A stretch of 30,728 nucleotides of DNA from JAHEIJ01 sp040235565. Lineage in GTDB: Bacteria > Pseudomonadota > Gammaproteobacteria > UBA6429 > Thiohalophilaceae. Below the pieces are notes generated by a model. That model had not been told where the DNA came from. It saw nothing but the letters and a program-made list of their open reading frames with translations, and did no database searches. Positions 1 through 8,266 of the stretch are shown in pieces. Location of the stretch: NCBI GenBank assembly GCA_040235565.1, contig JBECLA010000078.1, positions 1-30,728 on the forward strand, in the 5' to 3' direction. The position numbers and the translations under genes are program-made. Positions within the stretch are counted from its first letter, which is position 1. Each line of letters opens with the position of its first letter.

Positions 1-407
1 AGCCCGAAGTGACCTCGGAAGGGGCGTTTGAAATCTGGTCGGTCGATCAAATCACCATTTTATTGGGGGATTATTTCGAGCTGAAGCCGGCCCAACTGGG
101 AGAGGTGGCGGCCGTCTATGACCGGGCTTCCCTGATCGCCTTGCCGGAAGAAATGCGGGCTGATTACGTGGAACACCTGAATGCCCTGTGCCCCGCCGTG
201 CCCCGCCTGTTGATTACCCTGGATTATGACCAGTCCAGGATGGAGGGCCCGCCTTTCGCGGTCGGGGAGGAGGAAGTGCGCGAGCTCTACGACGACCGCA
301 GCAGCCTGGTCCTGTTGGAAGCCAATGATGTCCTGGCGGAAAATGAGCGGTTTCGGGAGCAGGGGCTGGACCGGTTGGTGGAAGCGGCCTGGCGCATGGG
401 GGCCTGA
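1..407 (+). CDS. tpm: Thiopurine S-methyltransferase, C-terminal part (5' truncated by window edge)
   Basis: The reading frame is open from the first bases and ends in TGA at 405-407, so the gene begins outside the window. The roughly 134 visible residues match the C-terminal part of bacterial thiopurine S-methyltransferases (about 215-220 residues in full). Visible family landmarks are the stretch around AVYDRASLIALPEEMR, the LLITLDYDQ strand, the GPPFAV segment that closes the substrate pocket, and the late DVLAEN segment. These enzymes transfer a methyl group from SAM to thiol, selenium or tellurium compounds in the cytoplasm; the physiological substrate here is unknown. The SAM-binding N-terminus cannot be inspected. 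A GTG at position 9 is an internal codon and not the true start. Confidence 0.88.
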   Translation, partial: PEVTSEGAFEIWSVDQITILLGDYFELKPAQLGEVAAVYDRASLIALPEEMRADYVEHLNALCPAVPRLLITLDYDQSRMEGPPFAVGEEEVRELYDDRSSLVLLEANDVLAENERFREQGLDRLVEAAWRMGA

Positions 408-417
408 ACCGAAAAAA

Positions 418-432
418 GTGACTCAAGTCACA
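418..432. promoter_or_regulatory. CRP/Vfr-like site overlapping the -35 of the lytic transglycosylase promoter
   Basis: The dyad GTGACT-CA-AGTCAC (418-431) can be read as GTGA-N6-TCACA with A-rich and T-rich flanks, one base short of the TGTGA-N6-TCACA core of cAMP-receptor (CRP/Vfr) sites. It lies directly over the -35 element of the sigma-28-like promoter at 423-449. By geometry, bound protein would more likely block than help that promoter. Other dimeric regulators could also use this palindrome. Confidence 0.45.
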
Positions 433-449
433 CTTTACTCTGCCGATAA
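423..449 (+). promoter_or_regulatory. Sigma-28 (FliA)-type promoter for the lytic transglycosylase gene
   Basis: TCAAGTCA (423-430), an 11-base spacer and GCCGATAA (442-449). The -10 is an exact match to the flagellar sigma-28 consensus. The -35 fits the TCAAG form described for pseudomonads better than the enteric TAAAGTTT. The ATG follows 24 bases after the -10. Of the five sigma-28-like sites in this window, this is the best match. Confidence 0.65.
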
Positions 450-472
450 TCCCGGGAGAGGACAGAATAACA

Positions 473-1099
473 ATGCCGGGATTACATCGACACATAACAA
501 AATGCCTCCTGGGCGGCCTGTTGCTGGCGTTATACCTGCCTGCGGCGCAGGCAGGCTATTACGTCTACCAGCTGCCAGATGGCAGCCGGCTGATGACCGA
601 CCGTCCCCAGCATGACAAGTCATACAAACTCATCCGGCATACCCGCAATGTCAGTGAGGTGGGCGGCGTGGCGGCAGCGGGATTTCATGTCAGCCCGGCG
701 GTCAATTATCTACGCTTCGAGTCCCTGATTCATCAGGCGGCCCGGCGCCACGATGTAGATGCCGCGCTGGTCAAGGCGGTGATCCGCACCGAATCCTACT
801 TCAATCCCAATGCCACCTCCCGGGTCGGGGCTTCCGGCCTGATGCAGCTCATGCCCCAGACGGCAGCGAAATATGGCGTTACCGATCTGTACAGTCCGCG
901 ACAGAATATCGAGGCAGGCGTCAAGCATCTCAAATATCTGCTGCAGCGTTATCCCGACCAGCTGGCCCATGCGCTGGCGGCCTATAACGCCGGCGAGCAA
1001 GCGGTGGACAAGTACAAGGGGATCCCCCCCTATCAGGAAACCCAGAATTACGTCAAAAAAGTCATGCGCTTCCTGGATGTCTATAACGACTGGCCCTGA
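473..1099 (+). CDS. Secreted lytic transglycosylase (SLT domain)
   Basis: The 208-residue protein starts with a signal peptide (residues 1-27, hydrophobic core CLLGGLLLALYLPAAQA, cleavage after AQA). A short region follows that resembles the DUF4124-like stretch seen in such proteins (YYVYQLPDGSRLMTDRP). The SLT lysozyme-like domain spans about residues 80-205. It has the catalytic Glu in IRTES (E107), the GLMQLMP motif, and the AYNAGE and YVKKV motifs of family 1 lytic transglycosylases. The enzyme would cleave peptidoglycan glycan strands in the periplasm, for remodelling or for insertion of envelope machines. The start is supported by GGGAGAGG upstream. A sigma-28-like promoter immediately upstream suggests flagellum-linked expression, although no flagellar structural gene is nearby. 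dinB follows after 52 bases. Confidence 0.9.
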   Translation: MPGLHRHITKCLLGGLLLALYLPAAQAGYYVYQLPDGSRLMTDRPQHDKSYKLIRHTRNVSEVGGVAAAGFHVSPAVNYLRFESLIHQAARRHDVDAALVKAVIRTESYFNPNATSRVGASGLMQLMPQTAAKYGVTDLYSPRQNIEAGVKHLKYLLQRYPDQLAHALAAYNAGEQAVDKYKGIPPYQETQNYVKKVMRFLDVYNDWP

Positions 1100-1151
1100 G
1101 TCCATGGCCAGGATGGTCCCCTAAAAGCCTCACTCCGCTTACAATACCGGT

Positions 1152-2336
1152 ATGACCGGTCAGCGTGCCATTTTGCATATTGATATGGATGCTTTCTATG
1201 CCTCGGTGGAGGAGCGGGAGCAGCCGGGGCTGGTTGGGCGGCCGGTCATCGTGGGCGGTTCGCCCCGGGGACGGGGCGTGGTGTCAGCGGCCAATTACGC
1301 GGCCCGGCGATTTGGTGTCCACAGTGCCATGCCGATGGCACGGGCTATCCGGCTCTGTCCGGAGGCGGTGTGTCTGCCGGTGCGCATGCAACTCTATGCG
1401 GCGGTGTCGCAACAGATTCGCGAGATATTCTTTCGTTACACGCCATTGGTTGAACCTCTGTCGCTGGATGAAGCCTTTCTGGATGTGACCGAGAGTGAAC
1501 GCCTGTTTGGTTCAGCGGCCGATATTGCCCGGACGGTTAAACAGGCCATTGCTGATGAATTGTCACTGGTCGCCTCGGTGGGTATTGCCCCGAATAAATT
1601 CATTGCCAAGATTGCCTCTGATCTGGACAAGCCGGATGGCTTTGTCGAGGTCAAACCCGATGAGGTACAGGCGTTCCTGGATCCCTTGCCGGTGAGTCGG
1701 GTGTGGGGCGTGGGGAAATCCAGTGGCCAGGAACTGGCACGTCTCGGCATCACCACTATCCGCCAGCTGCGGCAGCAATCAGAAAGCGTGTTGCGGGATC
1801 GCTTCGGCAAGTTCGGCTCTCATCTCTGGCGTCTGGCGAACGGGATCGATGATCGGCCGGTTGTCAGTGACGCCGAGGCCAAGTCGATCTCCAATGAAAC
1901 CACGTTCGATACTGATATCAGTCAGCGCGATACGTTACGTGCCTGGTTGATGGAACTCACCGAGCAGGTTTGCTGGCGGTTACGCCAGCATGAACTCTAT
2001 GGGCGCACGGTACAGATCAAAATCCGTTTTCCGGATTTCACCACCATTACCCGTTCACATACCCTGGCGGAAGCCACGCAGCAGACAAGCCAGGTGTGGC
2101 GGGCGGTGATGGAATTATTTGACAGGGCCATGCGCAAGGAAATACGTTCCGTACGCCTGGTGGGCGTGGGGGTATCCGGCCTGAGTGACCAGGCGGAGCG
2201 ATCGCAAGTCCAGACGGATATGTTCGCACAACCGCAGGACACACGACAGACGCAACTGGATGAAGTGGCCGATGCGATTAAATCCCGGTTTGGTTCAAAC
2301 GGTATTCGGCGGGGTACCAGCTACAAACATCATTAA
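1152..2336 (+). CDS. dinB: DNA polymerase IV (Y family)
   Basis: The 394-residue protein has the usual architecture of DinB-type lesion-bypass polymerases. It opens with HIDMDAFYASVEER, which contains the first catalytic Asp. The YSPLVE-like region and SLDEAFLDVT supply the catalytic Asp-Glu pair (about residues 104-105). Helix-hairpin-helix thumb motifs follow (VWGVGKSS, ARLGITTI), then a little-finger domain (FPDFTTITRSHTL). The length is slightly above E. coli DinB (351 residues), and the C-terminal tail contains QTDMFAQP, which resembles a beta-clamp binding motif (QxxxLF-like). It performs error-prone synthesis across damaged DNA. No LexA-type CTGT-N8-ACAG box is visible in the 52-base gap before it, so SOS control is not evident. 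Confidence 0.95.
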   Translation: MTGQRAILHIDMDAFYASVEEREQPGLVGRPVIVGGSPRGRGVVSAANYAARRFGVHSAMPMARAIRLCPEAVCLPVRMQLYAAVSQQIREIFFRYTPLVEPLSLDEAFLDVTESERLFGSAADIARTVKQAIADELSLVASVGIAPNKFIAKIASDLDKPDGFVEVKPDEVQAFLDPLPVSRVWGVGKSSGQELARLGITTIRQLRQQSESVLRDRFGKFGSHLWRLANGIDDRPVVSDAEAKSISNETTFDTDISQRDTLRAWLMELTEQVCWRLRQHELYGRTVQIKIRFPDFTTITRSHTLAEATQQTSQVWRAVMELFDRAMRKEIRSVRLVGVGVSGLSDQAERSQVQTDMFAQPQDTRQTQLDEVADAIKSRFGSNGIRRGTSYKHH

Positions 2337-2360
2337 CCGGAAAACACCGCGGGCGTGTCA

Positions 2361-2395
2361 GGTTACCCTGCCTTTCCCATAAGTAACCCGTTTTT
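2361..2395 (+). terminator. Possible weak intrinsic terminator after dinB
   Basis: GGTTAC (2361-2366) can pair with GTAACC (2383-2388) across a 16-base loop, followed by CG and five T residues. The stem is short and the loop long, so the call is tentative. Confidence 0.3.
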
Positions 2396-2514
2396 AAAAG
2401 TAAATTTTAACCGCTCAGGTTGCAGGGCTTTATCGGCTTGGAATAGTTAAATCCGGCCATACTGTTACACTACCTGGCAGTAATTTGTTTGCAATTCGTC
2501 TTGAGGACTTTTTG

Positions 2515-5184
2515 ATGGCCGATACCAACGAGCCCGGCATACATGATGCACCCCGTACGATTTATCTGAAAGATTACACTCCGCCCGCATATCTGGTTGA
2601 CACTATCGACCTGCATTTTGAACTGGACGAGGAAGCAACCTGCGTACGTTCACGCATGCACATCCGGCGCAACGAGGCAGCGCAAAGTGGTGCAGCGCCA
2701 CTGCAACTGGATGGCAGTCATCAGACCCTGCTCGGGATCAAACTGGACGGTGAGCCACTGGCAGCAGAAGCGTATCAACTGAATGAGGAACAGTTGTTGA
2801 TCCCGCAGGTACCGGATCAGTTTCATCTGGAAATTGAGACGCAAATTAATCCCCGGGCCAACACCGCTCTTGAAGGGTTGTATTTATCCAGCGGTTTGTT
2901 GACTACCCAATGTGAAGCCGAGGGTTTTCGACGCATTACCTATTTTCCGGATCGACCGGATGTTATGGCCCGGTTTAGTGTGATGTTGGAAGCAGACAAG
3001 GAAAAGTTTCCGGTGTTACTGGCCAACGGTAACCTGGTGGACAGCGGTGAAAGTGCGGATGGTCGCCACTGGGCACGGTGGGAAGACCCCAGCCTGAAAC
3101 CCAGTTACCTGTTTGCCGTCGTCGCCGGCCCCCTGGTGTACCAGGAAGACAGCTTTACGACCATGAGTGGGCGCAAAGTGGTGCTGCGCCTGTATGTGGA
3201 AGAAGAAAACATCAATAAATGTGATCATGCCATGGCGTCGTTGCAACAGGCGATGCAATGGGATGAGCAAGTCTATGGGCGTGAATATGATCTCGATATT
3301 TATATGATCGTCGCGGTCAATGATTTCAATATGGGAGCCATGGAAAACAAGGGCCTGAATATTTTTAATGCTTCCTGCGTACTGGCCAGCCCGGCAACGG
3401 CAACCGATGGCGATTATTACAATATTCAGAGCATTATCGGGCATGAATATTTTCACAACTGGTCCGGCAACCGGGTCACCTGTCGTGACTGGTTTCAGCT
3501 CAGCCTGAAAGAGGGATTTACCGTATTTCGTGATCAGGAATTCTCGGCGGATCTGAATTCGCGTGGCGTCAAGCGTATTGATGATGTCAATATGTTGCGG
3601 TTACACCAGTTTGCCCAGGATGCCGGCCCGATGGCGCATCCGGTGCGACCGGATCATTACATGGAGATCAATAATTTCTACACCGTGACGGTTTACAATA
3701 AGGGTGCGGAAGTGGTGCGCATGATCCGCAATCTGGTGGGAGCGGACGGATTTCGCAAAGGCACGGATCTGTACTTTTCCCGCCATGATGGTCAGGCTGT
3801 CACCACCGATGATTTTGTGCGCGCCATGGAAGAGGCCAATGATATCGACCTGGGTCAATTCAAGCGCTGGTATGACCAGGCAGGTACACCGGAGATTAGT
3901 CTGCAGGAGAACTACGACGCCTCCCAACAGACACTTCGGCTCACCCTGCGACAAGCCACACCACCCACGCCCGGTCAGGAAGCCAAGCTGCCCTTTCACA
4001 TCCCGCTTGCGGTTGGTTTGCTGGATACCAACGGCAATGACATGCCGTTGAAACTTTCTCCGGCTGCCCCCGCAACGCAACAAACGGTGACCTTGTCGCT
4101 GCATGAACAGGAACAGTCCTTTACCTTCCATGACGTCGCAGAAAAACCGCTGATCTCAATCGGGCGCGGATTCTCGGCACCGGTGAAATTCAAACGCCAT
4201 CTATCGGATAACGAACTGGCTTTCCTGCTTGCGCATGACAGTGATGATTTCAGTCGCTGGGACGCCGGGCAACAACTGGCGATTAATAATCTGTTAAAGC
4301 TTGTCGCAGCGTACCAGCAGGGGCGTGAACTGCATTTGTCCGCAGAGATCATCGGGGCCTACCGCCAGGCACTGAACGATCCGCAGTTGGACAAGGCCCT
4401 GATCGCACGTCTCATGATCTTGCCCGGAGAGAGTTACATTGCGGATCAGATGGATGTGGTGGACGTGGAAGCGATTCATGCTACGCGTGAATTTATGCGT
4501 CGCACGCTGGCGGAGTCACTGCAGGCTGAGTTATTGCAGACCTACCAGGCCAACGGGTCTTCACAGCGTTACCGCTTCAATGCCGATGCGATGGCGCAAC
4601 GCAGTCTGAAGAATACCGCGTTGGCTTATCTGATGGCCCTGGACGATCCCGAGGTACAACAGTTATGTGTCGCACAGTATCAAGCGGCGAATAACATGAC
4701 GGATGTGATGGCGGCATTGTCATTGCTCGCCGATGTTGCCGCCCCGGTGCGGCAAGAGACCCTGGCGGATTTTTATCAACGCTGGCAGCACGATGCGCAG
4801 GTGGTGGAGAAGTGGTTGGCGATCCAGGCGGCATCCAGCTTGCCCGATACCCTGCAACGGGTGCAGGCTCTGATGCGACATCCCGCCTTCAGTCTGCACA
4901 ATCCCAACAAGGTCCGATCTTTGATCGGGCGTTTCTGTAGCGCCAACCCGGTACGGTTTCATGCTGCGGACGGCAGCGGTTATCGTTTTCTGGCTGATCG
5001 GGTGCTGGAACTGGACGCGTTGAATCCCTCGATTGCCGCCCGTCTGGTACAAACCCTGAGCCGGTGGCGACGTTACGATGCAAAACGCCAGACGCTCATG
5101 CGGCAACAACTGGAGCGGATTGTGAGCAAGGATGGCTTGTCCAAGGACGTGTACGAAATCGCGTCACGCAGCCTGGCAGGTTAG
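2515..5184 (+). CDS. pepN: Aminopeptidase N (M1 family, alanyl aminopeptidase)
   Basis: The chosen start is ATG 2515, placed 9 bases after TTGAGGA. An in-frame TTG 10 codons earlier lacks a comparable ribosome site. The 889-residue protein matches E. coli PepN in length (870) and domain order: beta-sandwich N-terminus, thermolysin-like catalytic domain, then a long alpha-helical C-terminus. Visible catalytic features are the exopeptidase motif GAMEN (residues 274-278), the zinc motif HEYFH (310-314) and the third zinc ligand in KEGFT (E333). It removes N-terminal amino acids from peptides in the cytoplasm and is a main general aminopeptidase of gammaproteobacteria. It is monocistronic, with nadA convergent 15 bases downstream. 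Confidence 0.96.
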   Translation: MADTNEPGIHDAPRTIYLKDYTPPAYLVDTIDLHFELDEEATCVRSRMHIRRNEAAQSGAAPLQLDGSHQTLLGIKLDGEPLAAEAYQLNEEQLLIPQVPDQFHLEIETQINPRANTALEGLYLSSGLLTTQCEAEGFRRITYFPDRPDVMARFSVMLEADKEKFPVLLANGNLVDSGESADGRHWARWEDPSLKPSYLFAVVAGPLVYQEDSFTTMSGRKVVLRLYVEEENINKCDHAMASLQQAMQWDEQVYGREYDLDIYMIVAVNDFNMGAMENKGLNIFNASCVLASPATATDGDYYNIQSIIGHEYFHNWSGNRVTCRDWFQLSLKEGFTVFRDQEFSADLNSRGVKRIDDVNMLRLHQFAQDAGPMAHPVRPDHYMEINNFYTVTVYNKGAEVVRMIRNLVGADGFRKGTDLYFSRHDGQAVTTDDFVRAMEEANDIDLGQFKRWYDQAGTPEISLQENYDASQQTLRLTLRQATPPTPGQEAKLPFHIPLAVGLLDTNGNDMPLKLSPAAPATQQTVTLSLHEQEQSFTFHDVAEKPLISIGRGFSAPVKFKRHLSDNELAFLLAHDSDDFSRWDAGQQLAINNLLKLVAAYQQGRELHLSAEIIGAYRQALNDPQLDKALIARLMILPGESYIADQMDVVDVEAIHATREFMRRTLAESLQAELLQTYQANGSSQRYRFNADAMAQRSLKNTALAYLMALDDPEVQQLCVAQYQAANNMTDVMAALSLLADVAAPVRQETLADFYQRWQHDAQVVEKWLAIQAASSLPDTLQRVQALMRHPAFSLHNPNKVRSLIGRFCSANPVRFHAADGSGYRFLADRVLELDALNPSIAARLVQTLSRWRRYDAKRQTLMRQQLERIVSKDGLSKDVYEIASRSLAG

Positions 5185-5199
5185 TCTGCCGGGACGTGA

Positions 5200-6294
5200 T
5201 TACGCCGGCGAATGGATATTCGCTTCACCGGTGGCCGGCATTTTTTCCTTCGCGGCGAAATCGAGCATCCGCGTGAGGGAGACCATGGCCTGTTTACCGA
5301 TTGCGGGATCGACGTACACCTCGTTGTCGAGGTTTTCCAGCGTCGTGCACAGGTTTTCCAGACCGTTCATGGCCATCCAGGGGCAATGGGCACAGCTGCC
5401 GCAGCTCGCGCCGACACCGCCTGTCGGGGCCTCAATGAAGGTTTTGCCCGGGGCGGCCTGTTTCATCTTGTAGAAGATACCCTTGTCGGTGGCGACGATG
5501 AACACGGGGTTTGGCAGTTCCGCCGCGGCCTTGATGATCTGGGTGGTCGAGCCGACCACATCCGCCTGGGCGATGACATCCCCCGGGGATTCCGGGTGCA
5601 CCAGCACCGCGGCTTCCGGGTGTTTGGCTCGCAGTTTCTTCAATTCATCGGCTTTAAATTCATCATGTACAATGCACGACCCCTGCCAGAGTAACATGTC
5701 CGCGCCGGTCACCTGCTGAACATAACTGCCGAGGAAGCGATCCGGGGCCCAGAGAATTTTTTCGCCTTGGTCGTGTAAATGCTGCACCACCCGGGTGGCG
5801 ATACTGGAAGTGACCACCCAGTCCGCCCGTGCCTTGACGGCGGCGCTGGTATTGGCATACACCACCACGGTGCGATCTGGATGCGCATCGCAGAATTGAC
5901 TGAAGGCTTCGGCGGGGCAGCTCAGGTCAAGGGAGCACTCGGCTTTCAGGGTCGGCATCAGGACGCGTTTTTCCGGATTCAGGATCTTGGCGGTTTCGCC
6001 CATAAACCGGACGCCGGCGACGACCACGGTGCTGGCGGGATGATCATGGCCAAAGCGGGCCATTTCCAGCGAATCGGCGACACAGCCGCCGGTTTCATCC
6101 GCCAGCATCTGCAGGTCATCGTCGACGTAGTAATGGGCGACCAGCACGGCGTCGCGTTGCTGCAGGAGTCGCTTGATGCGTGCGATGAGTTCATCCCGGT
6201 GTGGGCCGGTTACAGGTGAAGCCGGCGGGGTCAGCAGGGCTTGCTGCCGAATCGCGTCTTCATCAAAAACCGGGGCTTGTTCCGCGGAAACCAT
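5200..6294 (-). CDS. nadA: Quinolinate synthase
   Basis: The 364-residue enzyme condenses iminoaspartate with dihydroxyacetone phosphate to quinolinate in de novo NAD synthesis, using a [4Fe-4S] cluster. The three cluster cysteines known from E. coli (C113, C200, C297) correspond here to C120 in AECSLDLSC, C207 in WQGSCIVHDE and C304 in CAHCPWMAMN, each shifted by seven residues. The substrate motif AHYYVDDD is present near residue 53. The ATG start lies at 6292-6294. No nadB or nadC is adjacent. The Fe-S cluster makes it a likely client of A-type carriers such as the one encoded at 21.6 kb. Confidence 0.96.
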   Translation of the reverse strand: MVSAEQAPVFDEDAIRQQALLTPPASPVTGPHRDELIARIKRLLQQRDAVLVAHYYVDDDLQMLADETGGCVADSLEMARFGHDHPASTVVVAGVRFMGETAKILNPEKRVLMPTLKAECSLDLSCPAEAFSQFCDAHPDRTVVVYANTSAAVKARADWVVTSSIATRVVQHLHDQGEKILWAPDRFLGSYVQQVTGADMLLWQGSCIVHDEFKADELKKLRAKHPEAAVLVHPESPGDVIAQADVVGSTTQIIKAAAELPNPVFIVATDKGIFYKMKQAAPGKTFIEAPTGGVGASCGSCAHCPWMAMNGLENLCTTLENLDNEVYVDPAIGKQAMVSLTRMLDFAAKEKMPATGEANIHSPA

Positions 6295-6531
6295 GTGTCG
6301 TCTCTGTGCTGGGTCTAACCGCGCTCACGAATTTCCAGAGCAGCGGCAAGGTCAATTCTAAGTCTGTATCTGCCTTTAAATAGCGTCAAAAAAGTGTAAA
6401 ACAAGCCTGACTCACAAAGTACCTTCTCAAAATGGATATAATTTTTAATGTACTTTAGTAAATAGTAGTTGTAAATTCCTGTTTATATTATAAAATTAGT
6501 TCAAAACACCTGTAAAAAGGGAGACGGTGAC
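6295..6531. other. AT-rich divergent intergenic region between nadA and the DUF2786 gene
   Basis: 237 bases without a convincing coding frame. The half from about 6400 to 6515 is markedly more AT-rich than the surrounding genes and contains several TATA-like hexamers (for example TATAAA near 6490). Divergent promoters must lie here, but no single -35/-10 pair with good spacing stands out. Confidence 0.5.
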
Positions 6532-7221
6532 GTGGAACACCGCAAGATCATCGATAAAATCTGCAAATGCCTGCGGTTGTCTGAATCGGGAAATCCGCAT
6601 GAAGCGGCCATGGCACTGCGCCAGGCGCATCGTCTGATGCAGAAATACCGAATCAATGAAGAACTGGTCCGCAAGGCGATTGTGGAGGAATCGGTGGTGG
6701 ATATTGGTCAGAGCTACACACCGCCATTCTGGGTGCTGGCGCTGGCCAATCTGGTGGCTGATACGTTTGATTGCCGGGTATTCGTCGCTCGACATTATGG
6801 CCGTCGTCCCGAATACCGGTTCCTGGGTCTTGATCTAACACCGGAACTGGCTACCTATACCTTCGAAGTTTTGCTGCGCCAGCTTGCCCAGGCGAGAGAG
6901 CAGTTTGTTATCGGCCTTGGACTGGCAGACGCATCGGAATCCGAGCGACGGGGAGATGTTTTCGCCCAGGCCTGGCTGTTTCGTGTGGCGCGGACGGTGG
7001 AGAATTTTGCCAGCAATACCGAAGTCCTGGCCGCAGTCGATGCCCATATTCAGGCAGAGCATGGCGAAACAGTGGATCTCAGGCGAGATCCGGTAACGCC
7101 GGAAAATGCTGATTACGAGGATATCCTGTCCGGAATGCGGGCCGCGAACAAGGTCTCCCTGTTCCGCTCCCTGGTAAATCAGCCGCCGTTACGCGGTCTG
7201 GCAAAAGCTCTGGCTGGATAA
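6532..7221 (+). CDS. DUF2786 domain protein
   Basis: The 229-residue cytoplasmic protein starts at GTG 6532, after an AAAAAGGGAGA ribosome site. Residues 3-40 match the DUF2786 motif: KIIDKICKCLRLSES, then a HEAAMALRQAHRLMQKY helix. This domain is of unknown function and is found in phage, plasmid and bacterial proteins. The rest is alpha/beta with no recognised catalytic signature, and there is no signal peptide or membrane segment. Its AT-rich upstream region and lack of functional ties to neighbours would fit an accessory gene, but the coding sequence itself has ordinary composition. Function unknown. Confidence 0.75.
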   Translation: MEHRKIIDKICKCLRLSESGNPHEAAMALRQAHRLMQKYRINEELVRKAIVEESVVDIGQSYTPPFWVLALANLVADTFDCRVFVARHYGRRPEYRFLGLDLTPELATYTFEVLLRQLAQAREQFVIGLGLADASESERRGDVFAQAWLFRVARTVENFASNTEVLAAVDAHIQAEHGETVDLRRDPVTPENADYEDILSGMRAANKVSLFRSLVNQPPLRGLAKALAG

Positions 7222-7237
7222 TTCGCCCAAATATCGC

Positions 7238-7264
7238 TTCAGTCCGGCGTTTAACTGCCGATCA
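7238..7264 (+). promoter_or_regulatory. Candidate sigma-28-type promoter for the FHA-adenylate cyclase gene
   Basis: TTCAGTCC (7238-7245), an 11-base spacer and GCCGATCA (7257-7264). The -10 differs from GCCGATAA at one position; the -35 is poor (about half the bases match). The ATG is 60 bases downstream. This is the weakest of the five sites in its -35, and it is retained because the -10 and spacing fit the others. Confidence 0.35.
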
Positions 7265-7324
7265 CACATTTCAGGTATGATGACCCTGACTATGGGGCTT
7301 GCCTCGTCAGGATAATGGGGTTCC

Positions 7325-8266
7325 ATGACGGCATTTATACGTTTTAAACACCAGGGCAAAATTCAGGAAATTCCCTGCAAGACTGTGTTGACCATGGGGC
7401 GGGATCGCAATAGTGATATCGTCCTGCCGGATCTCCATGCCTCACGCAATCATGCCATGATACGCCGCATCGGTCAGGGCGATTACTATCTGATCGACAG
7501 CGGCAGTTCCAATGGGAGTTTCATCAATCAGCAACGGGTGACCACGCCGCGACTGCTCAAGGACGGAGATCGTATCACCATGGGCCGGCTGGAAATGGAA
7601 TTCAACCAGACCCAAAAAGACGAGGCGCTGGTCGATACCCTGTCGTTACAGGATACGCTGATTTCCGATACACCGGATATCCAGCAGATTACCATCCTGG
7701 TAGCGGATATTCGCGGTTTCACGGCGTTGTCGGAACAGGTGGATATCCGTACCCTGACCAAACTGATGAACAGCTGGTTTCATCAGGTCAGCGACAGTAT
7801 CATCAAGCATGGTGGGATCGTCGACAAGTTCATTGGTGATTGTGTCTTTGCCCGTTGGGAGTCAGACAAGGATCAGCACAAAACAGTGTTGCAGGCCTTA
7901 TCCGCGGCGAGCAGCATTAACCAGATCACGCGCAAGCTGAATGAAACATTTACTGAAGTCACCGAGCCAATCCAGATTGGTGTAGGGATCAATACCGGAG
8001 CGGCGTCAATGGGCGGCAAGGACAATAGCGCACTGGGTGACGCGGTCAATATCGCGTTTCGTCTGGAAAGTGCCAGCAAATTCCTTGGTACGGATATCGT
8101 TCTGAGTGAAACCGCCTATCAACATCTGCCGGCCAGTTTTATCGAAGGGCGGCGTCAGCACGTGCAGGTCAAAGGCAAGCGTGATCCAATTCGAATTTGT
8201 ACGCTGGATTTCAGTGAAGTGGATCAGATACTGGCTGATATGCAATTAGGTGAGAAAGCCCTTTAG
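7325..8266 (+). CDS. FHA domain-adenylate cyclase (class III)
   Basis: The 313-residue cytoplasmic protein has an FHA domain at residues 20-95, with the phosphothreonine-binding signature MGRDRNSD, ASRNHA and SSNGSF. A class III nucleotide cyclase domain follows at about 120-295. All the catalytic positions can be seen: metal-binding Asp in ADIRGF (D128) and GDC (D172), adenine-selecting Lys in DKFIGD (K168), Asp in GDAVN (D239), and transition-state Asn and Arg in VNIAFR (N242, R246). The Lys/Asp pair is the adenylate-type signature, so cAMP is the expected product. FHA suggests control by a phosphothreonine partner, presumably a Ser/Thr kinase encoded elsewhere. A sigma-28-like motif lies upstream. 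The 3' end overlaps the convergent gene by 21 bases. CRP-like sites and a cNMP-binding protein elsewhere in the window fit a cAMP circuit. Confidence 0.9.
   Translation: MTAFIRFKHQGKIQEIPCKTVLTMGRDRNSDIVLPDLHASRNHAMIRRIGQGDYYLIDSGSSNGSFINQQRVTTPRLLKDGDRITMGRLEMEFNQTQKDEALVDTLSLQDTLISDTPDIQQITILVADIRGFTALSEQVDIRTLTKLMNSWFHQVSDSIIKHGGIVDKFIGDCVFARWESDKDQHKTVLQALSAASSINQITRKLNETFTEVTEPIQIGVGINTGAASMGGKDNSALGDAVNIAFRLESASKFLGTDIVLSETAYQHLPASFIEGRRQHVQVKGKRDPIRICTLDFSEVDQILADMQLGEKAL

Noticed and set aside
1100..1151. LexA box before dinB
   Set aside because: No CTGT-N8-ACAG or close variant is present in the gap.
2430..2437. Exact reverse complement of GCCGATAA (TTATCGGC) between dinB and pepN
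   Set aside because: It points back into the end of dinB, and 11 bases upstream the sequence is CCGGATTT, which is not a sigma-28 -35. Taken as a chance match.
5203..5247. GCCGGC repeats and T-run as a terminator for pepN
   Set aside because: The sequence lies in the coding end of nadA; the only compact stem is four base pairs, and the T-run is explained by nadA codons.
6400..6531. AT-rich stretch as a mobile-element or integration boundary
   Set aside because: There are no inverted terminal repeats, target duplications, integrase or tRNA end, so an AT-rich promoter region is the simpler reading.
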